From Cristatella mucedo (taxonomy: Eukaryota > Bryozoa > Phylactolaemata > Cristatellidae): 64,000 nucleotides of DNA. Below the pieces are notes generated by a model that saw only the letters and a program-made list of their open reading frames with translations, was not told where the DNA came from and made no database searches. Position 1 is the first letter of the stretch; the number at the start of each line of letters is the position of its first letter. This document shows positions 11,291 to 23,016 of the stretch, one piece after another. A program made the position numbers and the translations under genes. The stretch lies in assembly GCA_009760855.2 (NCBI GenBank), contig WPIO01000069.1:1326501-1390500 (forward strand), given 5' to 3'.

Positions 11291-13005
11291 AATTTGGGAG
11301 CTTTATACAGATTTTGTCATTCTTCAGTCATTTGCTGTCATGTAGGTTAGATCTTTGAGATGCTGGTTTTGTACTGTTGGTATTGTAGCCCTGAATAGCT
11401 GATACAGGTAAAGTCCTATCTCGCCACGTCGCTTTTTGACTTTCACGGCTTCAGTGTATAGTGGTTTTATGAAATACGTGTTTATTAATTAAACAGTTGA
11501 TCAAGACAGTGAAAACGATATAGGAAGCTTTCATTTGTTTAAGCCAATTATACACTACAGCATTACAGTTACAATTAAAGTTACTGTCCGTATGGAATGC
11601 GGAAGAAGACGATGCACCTTTTTAAGATAGTGTATCACATGACGTCTCTCTTACTGAAGTCGTGCCATCGGATGAGCCTTAACCTTACTTCTCTTTGCTG
11701 TGCTGTACACCACATCACCTTAGTCGCTTCATCACCAGATGCACTATTTTTATTCTTGGTGTTTGTGCATAAGGCGTCTGTGTGTGTTTGCGTGCAAATA
11801 AATGTAATATAACCATAATACGATGTTGTAACATCTGATACGCCTTATCTCCTTTTAGTGCTTCTAATATACTTGGTAGTACGAATGTAATGGTGATTAC
11901 CGGATTGCAATTTTACGTTCAGGGATTCTAATTGTGCTTACAATCGTATTTAGAGAGTAATTAATAGGTCTTCTATGCTCCAACTACGAAAATATTTGAT
12001 TTAAAAATAAGAATTCTACTTGATGGATATTCTCATTTTGCGGCCGAGTCTGAAACCAATTAACCACGATATTTGATGGGTAACTGAATTTGTATTTCCC
12101 GTTTCCCATGGTATGCTTTTATTCGGCTTTGCTACTTCTTTCTAACATTTAGCCAGGTTAAAGTGGCGTGCAGAAACCACACAAACCTTATGAGAATTTC
12201 CCTGGGTCCATGAAAAGTCAAGGCAAAATCCAAATTTATTTCACTACAGGGGTTGTGTATTCGCGACCTCATTGGTGAGCAGGCCTCTCTAACTACCAAG
12301 CTTTAAGCTCCTGGACAAATGTCAATAGGGTCGAACAATTTTTAACTTACTTCTAAATATTCTTTTTATGATTTTATTACAAAATTGACATAACTATTTC
12401 CTTAAATTAAGTCCGGTTGAAATCTGCATGCAGTTGGGCTTGCAGAGCCTAATGTTGTGCTGAACCTCCATTAACCCATCACCCAAACAGTTCCCTGATA
12501 GGTTCCGCAAACAGTTTCTACTTATGCATTCTTAATGCGTAGCAAACGTATATCTAGCTACGCTCATCAGTTTCAAAAGTAACCACTGACTTGGCAGCTA
12601 GGCAGGTTTTATCATTACTCTTCTGTAACTCGTAAATCTCAAATAACTAAACCTAAATCTTACCCTCGTAACCAAAGCTGCTGCAACTCACTTAGATTTG
12701 CTACTGGTACAACCAAGCTAAATCAATTTGAGCTGCTGCCTTAAAAGGTTGCTAACAGTATATATTTTGGCAACGGAAATCTAGACATTGTTATGCTATG
12801 CTAAATACAAGTAGCAAATCTTTTACCCATTCTGAATGCTCTCAAATAATTCAACCACGCAATGGGAGTGTATTGCTTACCTAACCATATCTTTGATTTT
12901 CAACAGCATTTTTTAAGTATCCCACTCCAACCGCAGTATAACAACGTTTGAGCTCAATGCAATCATGAAGCCATGCTTTATCTGTATAATCCCTGGTAAG
13001 TTGAT
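11291..13005. other. unassigned
   Basis: No supported gene. On the minus strand around 12235-12310 a faint tRNA-like arrangement (TGGTAGTTAGAGAGGC, GGTCGCGAATAC) is too weak to call. Confidence 0.35.
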
Positions 13006-13009
13006 ATCC

Positions 13010-13035
13010 TCTCTTTCTCTTTCACTCTTCCTCTC

Positions 13036-13086
<51 letters not shown>

Positions 13087-13118
13087 TCCCCTCTGTATGT
13101 CTCCTTCTCTGTCTCTTG

Positions 13119-13149
<31 letters not shown>

Positions 13150-13160
13150 GCTCTCTCTAG
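13010..13160. repeat. (CT)n microsatellite
   Basis: A long, nearly pure CT run at about 13033-13079 and a second at about 13120-13146 are joined by interrupted CT-rich sequence. Ser/Leu-rich or Arg/Glu-rich frames across it are artefacts of the repeat. Confidence 0.95.
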
Positions 13161-13499
13161 TGGGATTATAGTTTTATATCTCATTGAGTATTGAATTGCC
13201 GATAATGCTATAAATACACTGTTTTGATCAAGAGGTTTCTCACATGAAGATACAATTACGTGTTTAGTATTTCCAGGCATCTGAGAAAAGTCCAAATGGG
13301 CTTTTAAACTCGCCACTGTTAGTTAAATTGCAATAGCTGGTAACTACTTCATGGACACGAGGCTACGTTCGGAAAAAATAAAGCTTGGTGAGACACTATT
13401 AAATCAAATCTATTGATGATAGAAGCTTAAACGTAACGGTTTGTGATATATCAACTTCCTCTCTTTATATTTCAATGTAACTTATTTATCTCCTTTCAG

Positions 13500-13578
13500 C
13501 GCTATAGAGCGGCCTTGGGAGACTCGAAGGACAGTGTCGACATTTACCTAACCAGAGGCTTACAAAAATATTTCAACG
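13500..13578 (+). CDS. possible 79-nt mini-exon
   Basis: A classic acceptor (TTATCTCCTTTCAG) and a GTGAGG donor bound 79 bases, with only one open frame (phase 0 in, phase 1 out). The frame reads RYRAALGDSKDSVDIYLTRG and then LQKYFN, an amphipathic, ordinary-looking protein stretch, locally richer in GC than its flanks. No family is recognised. It may belong to the same plus-strand gene as 10749-10800; phases require an intervening exon. Confidence 0.4.
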
Positions 13579-15060
13579 GTGAGGGACAAACATACAAAGT
13601 ATGCCCCATCACCTTGTCACAAATTGCTGCAAAATAAACCACCACAGAAAAATGCAGAAACGACGTGCCAACAGGAACATCGAGTCGGGAAAGTTGTATT
13701 ATTTGCAGTACGAATACTAGATAGGTATCACAACTTTAAATTGAACTTGAATTTTAACAGAGTTTTTCTGGCCTTGAATTATTAAACGGGAATTTTACAG
13801 TCTTAAAAATCAATATTTTCTAGCGTTTCTTTCTCTAAGCCTAACAAGGCCTAATCAGAGAGCTGATCTTACTCTTTTGATGCTTTCAAATACGACAGGG
13901 CAATCTCTATCTTGCTAAAAGAAGTTCACAACTGCCTACTGATGCAAACTTTTTGAAAAGAACGTGCAAGGCAACTCTCCAATTAAGAAACACATCTCCA
14001 TAACCGACATAGGAAGATATGAATTCTACTGATTTCATCCGAGCTGGGTCATGACATGTGGCGAGAGGCATTATAAACCACATAGTCAGTTTAACTTTTT
14101 TCCATCAACATTAGAGCAATATAAGCCTAAAAAATCTAGAAATGTCTGGCGATCAAGAGTTTCAAAGAGCTCCTTCACGTTCAACAGTAAACTAAGCTAT
14201 ATATCAAGATCTATGAGCAGGGAAGACCTAATTACAGTTTCTTGCCAGCAACACTTAATGCTGCCCTTCTAAATTAATAAAATTAACTCCAATGCAACGA
14301 GCCGAAAATCCTGGTAGAGATCCCTTGTCATCTATGTCCTTCGGTTTACTCTTCTCTCAACTGCAACTCCCAACTGTTTACATCTCCTTTTCGCAAAGAA
14401 TAGAGATTCCTTGCACGTGTCCTTACAAAGTCACGAAAATTAAATCTCAAGAGATTGAAGATCGTAGGATACGTTTTTGAAGAAAACATTTGGATCCTGA
14501 AGTCTTTTCGAAGCTATGTGCATATTTCTTAAGAAGCTGTATAAAAATGACTATAGGGCCAACAATTTAAAGGTAGAAACTCAACGTAGGACAGTTCTAG
14601 CTTCCCTTCTAGTTTTGTGTATTACAAGTGTGGTAAACAGTAAGACCGAAAGACCTTCAGTGCTATTCAGTCTATCATTGATAGCTTTCACATTCTCACT
14701 CTTGAGCTCCATCTTGCTACCGAAAGTGATAGCTCAGAGTTTTATTAGTTATTACCGTTAATGATGTGATGTTGCTAAAAACGAGTAGGTAGTCTCTATT
14801 ATTCCACAAACGTAAAACGCAACTTAATCTTGACTTTCGGCATAAACCGATGCCAGTTTGAAGCAGTGATGATCGCAGTTTACAAATATTACCTTCTAAT
14901 TTATGGACGGTATTCTTTTTTGGAGTCACCACAATCATAGTAACTATATATTCAATATACCCCAGTTTGAGAACCCAATTTCTTACTCTGCAGTTTACGT
15001 TGACTGCAAAGGGAGCAAGATTGAATGACTTAATGGTTGGATACTTCACGAAAAAAAAGA
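13579..15060. other. unassigned
   Basis: Several short open frames on both strands lack splice context or domains. No repeat from elsewhere in the window is recognised. Confidence 0.35.
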
Positions 15061-15064
15061 AATG

Positions 15065-16540
15065 ACATAATCGGGGATTATATTCACCTGGTCAGCATGC
15101 AAGTATAGTGGTTTGCTGTGTGTGCAGTAGCAGCCCACATAAGAACATATGAGTAAAATCACAGGGAATCAATAAATGCAGTGATAAATAGGTGAATTTT
15201 TAGTTTCATTTTAAATTCGATCAAGTCAGGTGATTTCGTGGCTCAAGTAAAGAGTAATTTCCAGGTTTGTGGCGGAAAACCTGAAAGCACGTCTCAAAAG
15301 AATTTGAGATTTGAATGATGTATAAGTAAACAGCTCCATTCAGAAAAGCTGGTCATACTTTGCTTAGAATGGTTACGGAATAGATCTCGTACGTGGGATG
15401 GAGCCAAAGAATGAAGGAACCTAAAAGTGATTGACTAAACCTTGAAGTCAATGTGTTACCTTACTGGAAATCAGTACCGGTTGACAATAAGCCATGTTTG
15501 GTTGCAACTGCGAGGCTGATCACAGAAAAAAAAACCAAGCCCCAAAGTTTTGGACCAGCAGTAAGTTGACAATTTCACAAGCCGGTTGACCAACAAGCAG
15601 TGAGTTACATAAGTTGGTACGAGATTTCACAAATGCATGGACCAATTTAGTGCGGTATCCATATTTAACAGAGCATGAGTTTTTGCTATGTTATGTATCT
15701 AAAAGTAGGCTGACTTGAGTATGGAGTAGGTTCCATCGTCTAGTGATGGGTCGCAACAGAGCACTACATCCAAGCTGCTCAATGTTTCAACTGAAGATAT
15801 GCTGGTATAGCAAATTGTAAGGGACAGCATTTCCAATTTTCGAATCACTCTCGGTTTGGCCGTAACTATTAGGCCGGTTTTATCATCATTCAATTTAATA
15901 AAGTCAGTTGCTATCGAAGTGTGGATATCCTCAATACATACAGCAAGGGAGCTGAGATAATTGCTTGCTTGAGGGCTGGCAGAGATCAAAGCAAGGATAC
16001 AACTTAGTGTCATCTGAAAAGAAATAAAAGACCAGATCAGTGGTTCCTTACCTGTGGGTCGTGATGTCTGCGGGTTTGAACGACCCTTTCACAGGGGTCG
16101 AGTAAAATCATCCGACTAGACGCATTTCTAAACTCTGCAAGCAATACTGTTATGGTTTGGGGTCGTCAGAACATGAATAACTGTATTAAAAGATGGCGAT
16201 GTTAAGAAGGTTGAGAACCACTCACCTAGATTGGCCAGACAATCATATCGGCAATAGTGAGAACTTAAAAAGAGAAAATAACCAGACCCAGCAAAGATCC
16301 CTTACTCACCCAATATTTCAGAGATTTTTCGTATGGTTCTCGTCCATACACATCTAAAATCTGGAGTACCCCGCCGAGATAGGATCTGAGCAGCTCCAAT
16401 ACAATGCTGGTGATGCCCTGGCTAGATAAGAGGCTATCAAGTAGGATTGAGGGATCGATGGTATCACAAGCTGCCGAAAAAATGAGCAAAACATGCAATG
16501 AAACTTAACTTCAGGCTGCTCTGTTGAGTATGCCAGTTGA
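15065..16540 (-). mobile_element. LINE family B, long decayed copy interrupted by a MITE
   Basis: Reading down from 16540 on the minus strand: a reverse transcriptase core with FSAACDTIDPSILLDSLLSS (others: LSAAFDTIDHSILLDRLL), then VSKGSLLGLVIFSF (the GVPQGSVLGPLLFSLY block). The hAT MITE follows. Then FSDDTKLY stands for the catalytic YADDTQLY, followed by DFIKLNDDKTGLIVTAKPRV. A decayed TKLVHAFV...NSLL block and the 3' UTR come next. Stops and frameshifts occur throughout. This is the most complete family B reverse transcriptase in the window. Confidence 0.8.
16038..16223 (+). mobile_element. SPIN-like hAT MITE (non-autonomous)
   Basis: About 186 bp starts with CAGTGGTTCC...CCTGTGGGTCG and ends with AAGGTTGAGAACCACTC, which are terminal inverted repeats of hAT type. 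Inside are ACGACCCTTTCACAGGGGTC near the left end, and a GGTTTGGGGTCGTCAGAACATG block plus AACTGTATTAAA near the right end. This order, as I remember it, is that of the SPIN (SPACE INVADERS) non-autonomous hAT elements. The flanks GACCAGAT and ACCTAGAT look like a decayed 8-bp target duplication. It codes for no protein. A related hAT MITE family such as OC1 is the main alternative. Confidence 0.78.
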
Positions 16541-17099
16541 GTAATCCAGACTGGGATTTACTTGTAAGGTTTACGGTTTCAGTTTGTGAGTTTTCCTGGT
16601 CAGCCAGGAGTCATGCCCCAGTATCATTAAAGGAACACGATAGGGAAGATTAGGTGAGTGGCCCGGCATATCTGCTGAGTTGTCTTAGCACAGCTAGTTA
16701 AGTAAGCCAATTTGGTTTTGTCTAACAGTTTGTCGTTGCTCAGCCACCTTATGCTTGCTCGCCCGTATGGCACGACTGCGTACGATGATCAACTTTAGCC
16801 AGTGGCAGTTAGGATGACCGAAAGGGCAGCTGGAACGCCAACTATGGGTAAGAGGGCGGCCTTTTTGCTTGTAGTCTGGCAGGGCCTGCCGAATACATGG
16901 CCAAGGCTTCCTCGATATTCCCTATTCGGCGTGTGCCTGCCGTCAGAGAGTCCAGATAAAGCTTAATTAAAATCTGTAAACATGATTAAGAAGTCCGCGA
17001 CTAGAAATGGTTAACAATATTGAGAGAATAATTTGCTTGATATCAAGACTAATATTCTCCTAGGAAAAGGTTTGTAAGATTAGCACAATCCAATGTGCT
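16541..17099. other. unassigned, possibly LINE 5' region
   Basis: GC-richer than its surroundings, no open frame. It lies between a family B copy reading left and a family A copy reading right, and may hold 5' sequence of either. Confidence 0.3.
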
Positions 17100-18190
17100 G
17101 GTGGCGCCACTTTGCCCCTGTGCTTGTGGCTCCCACACATTGCTATGCCACAGTACTTAACATGGAATTGAACAATGTCGGTAGTCAGCTGATATCTTTA
17201 CTTTAACTGCAAAAGCCCAGTCCTCAGACTTGTCAGTCTAAAATAGACCTTATTGGAAAGGTGTGGTGTTGTCTATATCCACGAGGCAGCATTCTTCGGC
17301 GGTTCAGCAAGAACGTCTGCAAATCCAGAGTTCGCCTAGTAAACAGCTCTTACATCCACCCTACCTAGGTTTAAGGCACTGATAAGCACCCCTTGCAATA
17401 AGAGCTTAATTGCTGGGTGTCAGCATGTTGTGAAAGTTTACCGAGACCGTTACTAAGGTCCAATTTCAAATCCAACTTGTAGGTTCAGCGGGTGGGTTAA
17501 GTGCCGATCATTATGCAGACTGCTTAATCAGCTTCGCAAAGTTATTAGACAACCCTTAATGTTCAAAACTTCAAATTTGTACTCAGTAAACGAAGGGGTA
17601 ACTAATAATTGATCAGGCTGTCCTTAAGTAGCTAGATGCATTTCTGCTTACTGAAACGTGATGACGCCTTGCCTATTTAGGTGTATGTCTGAATACACAC
17701 CATTCATGGTTGCCATGCTTTCCATTGTTGCGACCCGACAGGGTATATGGATGGGTTCCCATTATATTTCGCCAATGGTTCGAATTTAAGACGAGCGGTT
17801 TTCTTCGTAAGCAATCGTCTGTATAGTAGCAATCAGGTCTTCATCTGAGATGCTGCAGTACTATTCCCACCTTCTTTTGGCTGTCAAAACTTGCTTGAAG
17901 AAGCGTCTTTGGAGTTCCTTACTAAAGTATTTGTATGGAACAGGCAATTACAGACTGCAAGGGAAGCCATTATTCACGTTGAAAAACCTTGCAGCAGCCA
18001 GGTCCGCTCATTTTCTGTCAGTGTAGGCAATGTTAGTGTGGTCCAAAACATTTATCATACCACTGACATCGGTGGCCATTTCCTGAATCTTGTGTCTACT
18101 AAGGATATCAGCCCAACGAACATTTTTGTGCAACCAGTGACCATCTCAGACCGTTGTTTAGTGTTAGTCAATCTCATTCGTGTTTAGTGT
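17100..18190 (+). mobile_element. LINE family A, 5' UTR and endonuclease part
   Basis: Matches the near-complete family A copy at 41.2 kb: GTTACTAAGGTCCAATTTCA at about 17450 pairs with the same words near 41405. GATGCATTTCTGCTTACTGA at about 17637 encodes LDAFLLTE of the endonuclease N-terminal part. Near 17965 decayed codons give IIHVEKPCSSQVRSF (others: NIHVDNPSN.QV.SFLD), and later ISPTNIFVQPVTISDRCLVL, the C-terminal SDH motif region with His replaced. These belong to an APE-type endonuclease. No reverse transcriptase follows. Confidence 0.7.
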
Positions 18191-19290
18191 TCCTGGTTAA
18201 TTTTACATGCATGGTAAATTTACGTTTGTCCAGTGACGTGACTTCTAGAACGTGGACAAAGACAAACTGTTTAAATATGCATTTGCTTAATGTCGCGTTG
18301 ATCTGCATACTGTCTCGACGGAAAGATCTGACAACTTAACTGTTCATTGAGCTTGACAATTAGTAGAGTTCTTTTTAAAATGCTCCAATTCGTACTGTCA
18401 GTGTAGAGATTCGTTAAGATTCTCTTTAATTTACAGAAAAACTGAAGAAAGGTGCACCGTATTATGCTAAGGCTTGAGTGCAATTCGAAGAGAGGTCTTG
18501 GTTTAAAGAAGAAAAGGTAAATTTTAGAGGCTTCCTTCGAGTCTACACCCAAAAGCTTAGGAAGTGAATTTTAAATTTTTCACTCAAAAGCCGAAATCTT
18601 GCCAGTCAGACGGTACATGCCTTCATATGAAGGTAAATTTTCTCGGCCAATGTTGAGAAGTCTCATTACTCAGATATTAACGGTTGAACCGAAATGTTTG
18701 CAGCCTCCTCCTCTGAAACATTGTGTGCAATCTAGCTTCAGCAAAAACCCCTTTAACTCAAAGAAATCCTGAGTCACACCCCGTGACCTGCCTGATGTAG
18801 TTTTCTAAGATTTCTGCATGCGAGAAACCATCTGATTTAAAATCAAGATTATAAGCTGGTGCATATTTAAAAAAGCCAAGTAGAATGAACAGCTAGCCAA
18901 CTTAGTCATGAGAGACGACGTGCAGCTGAGGAATTTAGGCAAAAGCTTGTGCTGTGCATACAACAAACGCGACTTTAAGTATTTCAAGATTTTCAACAAA
19001 AGATTTTACGTTTCTGCGTTTTCTTTTTACTTAATACTTATATAATTTGCTCCTCCGTTTTTCCAGCGATTGATATTCTATGCAACTCTTCTTTTCACCC
19101 CTCAGAAGCAGAGATGCTGTATAACATCAATGGTGCCATAACTTTACTGGTTACTATAAATTGTCAGAGACTAGTCGCGATATCCTCTCTGCACTTTATT
19201 TATTTACTCAGTACCTTTGCTTTACTAGCTTTAATTCTCACTACTTCTTACTACCTTTGCACCATTGATACATGGCATGCCGACAAAAAA
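18191..19290. other. unassigned
   Basis: AT-rich, no domain or repeat recognised. Confidence 0.35.
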
Positions 19291-20120
19291 ACACCCTTTC
19301 TGTCTGTGGCGGCCAGTGATGAAGCATCTTTACATAGAGTCCACACAGCCAGCAAGGCCTAATTGCACGGCAAACGAGAACTGCTCGGCACAGAAAAATT
19401 GTTCCCTGACAGTGAGCCGGATGAGAGCCGAAGTTTGGTGGGATAAAAATGCTTAAAACCCAGGAGAGGAAGATGCAGGACCAGTGGCGGTAATTCCCTT
19501 TTATCTGTTGGTCTGACATCCACAGGTCGTGCGATTACTGCCGGTCGGGCTATCGATCTCGGCATCAACATTAATTTTCTCGGCACTTACACTGGACGAG
19601 GCTGCTCATCCAGCGGTCGGAAAACGCTAGTAATTCCTTACGGTAATGCCACCCCCCTTCTTCTGGGCCCTGTACCACTAAGCTCTTGCCATTTACACAG
19701 TGGCCGTTGCTTCGCTGTCATCCTTGCTAGGGACTCGTGTTTAGTTAGAACGATGGAGAAGATCGCCCCTTCTTGCCACTAATCGATGAGACTGAGAAAG
19801 TTAGCTGCAGGAGAATTTAGTGGAAGCCTCTGAGTATGGTCGCATAGTGTCTACAGCGTCTATCAGCAATTTAGCATTAGTCTCTTGTTGTGTATTTGTG
19901 TGTGGTCCCGGCCTAAGGATTTGCCTGCTGCCAACTACAGTTTATCCGGCGAAGTGGAAGAAGGGGTTTCCGTCATCGGAAAGGGCCCTAAGTTTTTGTC
20001 CCTTTGGAAAAGGTGCAAGTGGAGGCCTAGTTTTCTGGTCATGAGTTACGGTCCTAGGTGTTCCCCCTTTGTGAAGTTGCTAGCGGTTCCTTTTCCTCCG
20101 GTCTGGGATTAGGTTTCCGT
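19291..20120. other. GC-richer block, unidentified
   Basis: Base composition rises here against AT-rich flanks and short frames overlap on both strands, as often seen in decayed transposon coding sequence. No motif could be assigned. Confidence 0.3.
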
Positions 20121-21929
20121 TGTTCAGGCACATCCGTATTTTTGAGTCGTTCCGCAAGATAGACGTATGTATCCTAAGAGCGGATGTAATATCTGCGCAA
20201 GAGTACTTGTTTTGTTGATAACCTGCTAGAAGTGTGCTCACGAAACTTAATTAGATGATAAGCAACGTTTTGCTTTGCACATAAAGTAATGTAAACTCCC
20301 CTACCTTTTTCAATTCGCACTACGAGCTCACAAATCCCTAGGGACATTGAGGAAGTTGGCACCAGAATCGCTCGTACAACATGCCACCGCTTATACCACA
20401 TGGATGTGCACTGAATCGCAATCGGCGGTAGACTATGCCACTTGGTAAGCCGCAGGTTACACATCCTCCTACGAGCCTTTGGCTTTACAATAGATTTAGT
20501 TAGCCTATAACTCCACACCAATGACCTCTTTTTTATTATTATCCGACGATGGTATTTCCACGTTCAACTACACTGATGTGAAACAATGTATACATATTCA
20601 TACATATATTTGATATATATATATATAACAATATTACTATAACTATAACAATCTGATTTTACACTTTAGTTGACATAGCGACAGATGCAAAGCTTATCTT
20701 TTTAGCAAACACAAAATTAACATTTCGAAATTGATAGCGACTAGAAAAATTCTGTAAGTGACATAGAATCATTAACACAGATCAGTTTGAAAGCCTAGCC
20801 CAAGGGAAAATCAATGGCCTTGGGTGCAAGTTGGTACGGCCAGCTAGTCAATTGGTCAGGCCTGACCTATTGAGTCAAGGCAAGGTTGAGGCTTAATTAG
20901 TTGGTCAGTTTAATCTGGGTAGTTGGCTGGAAGAAGTTTGTCGCTAGCGATACAAAATCAGGCACAGGGTGTCCAATTCGCACACTATCCAAGTGCCGAA
21001 GAATGCAGAGCTAACTTACCTTGACCAGGAGGTCAACCATAAAAGGCCCAGAAGACCAAGCAAACTAGCATTGCCGGGATTAGAGAGCTGGTGATTGAGA
21101 CCTATATATTTCGCATTACCCTGCAGTCGGCTATCCCTAGATTCCACTCAAAGCGAACGGGAGCCCTGTTTGAACTGATATGTTCCCGATTGTGAATGTC
21201 CTTTCCTAAGTCCCTCCTACCCCTGGCCTCACGAATCGCATTTGCGCCTCGTTTAAGATCGCTCAAGTTCACAGCTTTATGAAGAATTGTTGTTACTGAG
21301 CTTACCCACCAAAAATGTGGTTTCTAGGCCCCCACAGCTTGGGCCATTTGAGAACTGATATGGCCCCCCTGACAAGTGAATCTCCATTACCGAGTTACAA
21401 CTCATATTTGTTTCTTGAGGTTTGGTTCTTGTAAGATAACAGCACTCGCATTCTAGATTGCTTTGATTTGAGAGCACCCGTCCGTCATTAACAAGCTTTT
21501 CACAAATGGTCTTCCTGTATTCCTCTAAATCAAGTTCCATCAGTAGTACTGTTTCTTTTCCTTAATATTTTAAGCACAGGTGAAAAAGTTATACTGGTCT
21601 ACGGGACTTATAATGTTACCAATACCTAAGGTTTATTGTAACTGTCGCTGGTCTTTTTTATATCCCTGCCGTTGTGATGTGGCCCAGAGCAGTAAAGCTG
21701 GGACATGTGATGGTCAGGGAGGAAGTAGGCTGCCTCCTAGTTTTTATTTAGAGTTAGGCATAACATTTTCGGTGAAGCAGAATTTTTCTACAAATACTCA
21801 CCGAACCTGTGTTGAGCCTCGGTTAATTCATACCAGATGGTAATAAAAGCGATCAATTTAGAACGGATTAACATTTGACGTTAGGCCAAACAATAATAGC
21901 ATTGTGTCATAATGGTTTTATGTTTCAGC
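20121..21929. other. unassigned; a 14-bp palindrome and a TA run
   Basis: GGTCAGGCCTGACC at 20854-20867 is a perfect palindrome in a stretch where TTGGTCAG recurs. A short (TA)n lies near 20613. Short frames at 21277-21843 have no supported exon structure. Confidence 0.35.
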
Positions 21930-23016
21930 AGCATGTAAAACAGTTTTGGCATTCTGTTCTATTATTTCAAGATTAAAACCCTCAAAATTGGTCTGCCAGC
22001 ATATCCTTTGTTGAATCACCTCGAAATCAAAGTGTCAGGTTCCAAAGTGAAATCTCTTTCGAGACCACATCAGCTCCACAGTCAAGTCTGCCTACTTTCA
22101 GCTCAAATATAAATATAATTCATTTATATAGAGCCCCAATAGAACTTAATCTCTATTCAGGCGCTTCACATATGCCTCGGGCTTGAGCCCACAACCTCAG
22201 TCAGACCTTGGTCGGGGCGAGCACCTTAACCACTAGACAAACAAGCTACATAAGATTGCTAAAATTCGGGCTTGTTTAGATATGGGTACCACGTCTAAGT
22301 TGGTCCATGCATTTGTGACGTCCCGTCTTGACTTCTGTAACTCATTGCTTGCTGGAAAACCGACATGTGCAATCAGGCGATTGCAGCTGGTGCAAAACCC
22401 AGCAGTACGGTTCGTCTGCCGTGAGCTTTGCAGTTGCCACCTCACACCACTTCTTGGCGACCTGCACTGGCTACCAGTCAAGCAACGGATCGACTTCAAG
22501 GTTTCGTTGCTCACTTTTAGGTCACTTAATTCTTTCGCTCCAGCGTATCTCTCAGATCTACTCTCCACAAGGCTAGCATCGTACCACCGGCTTTTCGGAA
22601 TCGAACAGTTTACCAACACCTCTTACATACCTCAAATCCTCTGGAGACCATGCATTTACTTCGTATGCTCCCAAAGCCTGGAACTCCCTCCCGACCTGCG
22701 TCAGAACATCCCCTGACTTGACCAATTTTAAAAGGAACTCAAAACCACACCTGTTTATGACAGAATTTAGTGGGTCCCTGTGATTTTTCATTCACGTGCT
22801 TATGCATGCTGACACTGTGCATGCTGCCAATAACCATTTTTGCATGCTGACCCTCTGCATGTCACCCCTAACCATGATATCCATGTTGATTATCAAGCAT
22901 GCTATTACTCACCATTCAATTGAGTTTCCCCTTGCAGCAAATGCGAAATGCCAAGAAAGAGATTGAGTTCTCGGAGGGCACTGTATCAAGTGCATTAAAA
23001 ATAATATTATTATTAA
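21930..23016 (+). mobile_element. LINE family B, 3' truncated copy with SINE inside
   Basis: Coding remains begin with an IGSASIS-like segment, then STVKSAYFQL, are split by a SINE (22104-22247), and resume with a decayed NIAKIRACLD, then SRLDFCNSLLAGKPTCAIRR, HLTPLLGDLHWLPVKQRIDF and LTFRSLNSFAPAYLSDLL. The stop is followed by TTTAGTGGGTCC, two GCATGCTGAC units, the terminal hairpin and an ATTATTATT tail. The frame is broken after the SDLL block. Confidence 0.85.
22104..22247 (-). mobile_element. tRNA-derived SINE, family 2
   Basis: Read on the minus strand it begins TCTAGTGGTTAAGGTGCTCG (A box) and has GTGGGCTCAAGCCC (B box) 40 bases on. It ends in GAAGCGCCTGAATAGAGATT...TTCTATTGGGGCTC followed by an AT-rich tail. 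The tail copies the LINE family B 3' hairpin. It interrupts family B coding sequence between STVKSAYFQL and NIAKIRA, so it inserted later. AGCT words at both edges may be the remains of a target duplication. Confidence 0.8.

Noticed and set aside
12235-12310. Minus-strand tRNA-like arrangement
   Set aside because: A and B boxes too diverged and the stems do not pair.
12965-13316. Ser/Leu-rich and Arg/Glu-rich frames across the CT tract
   Set aside because: They are translations of a microsatellite.
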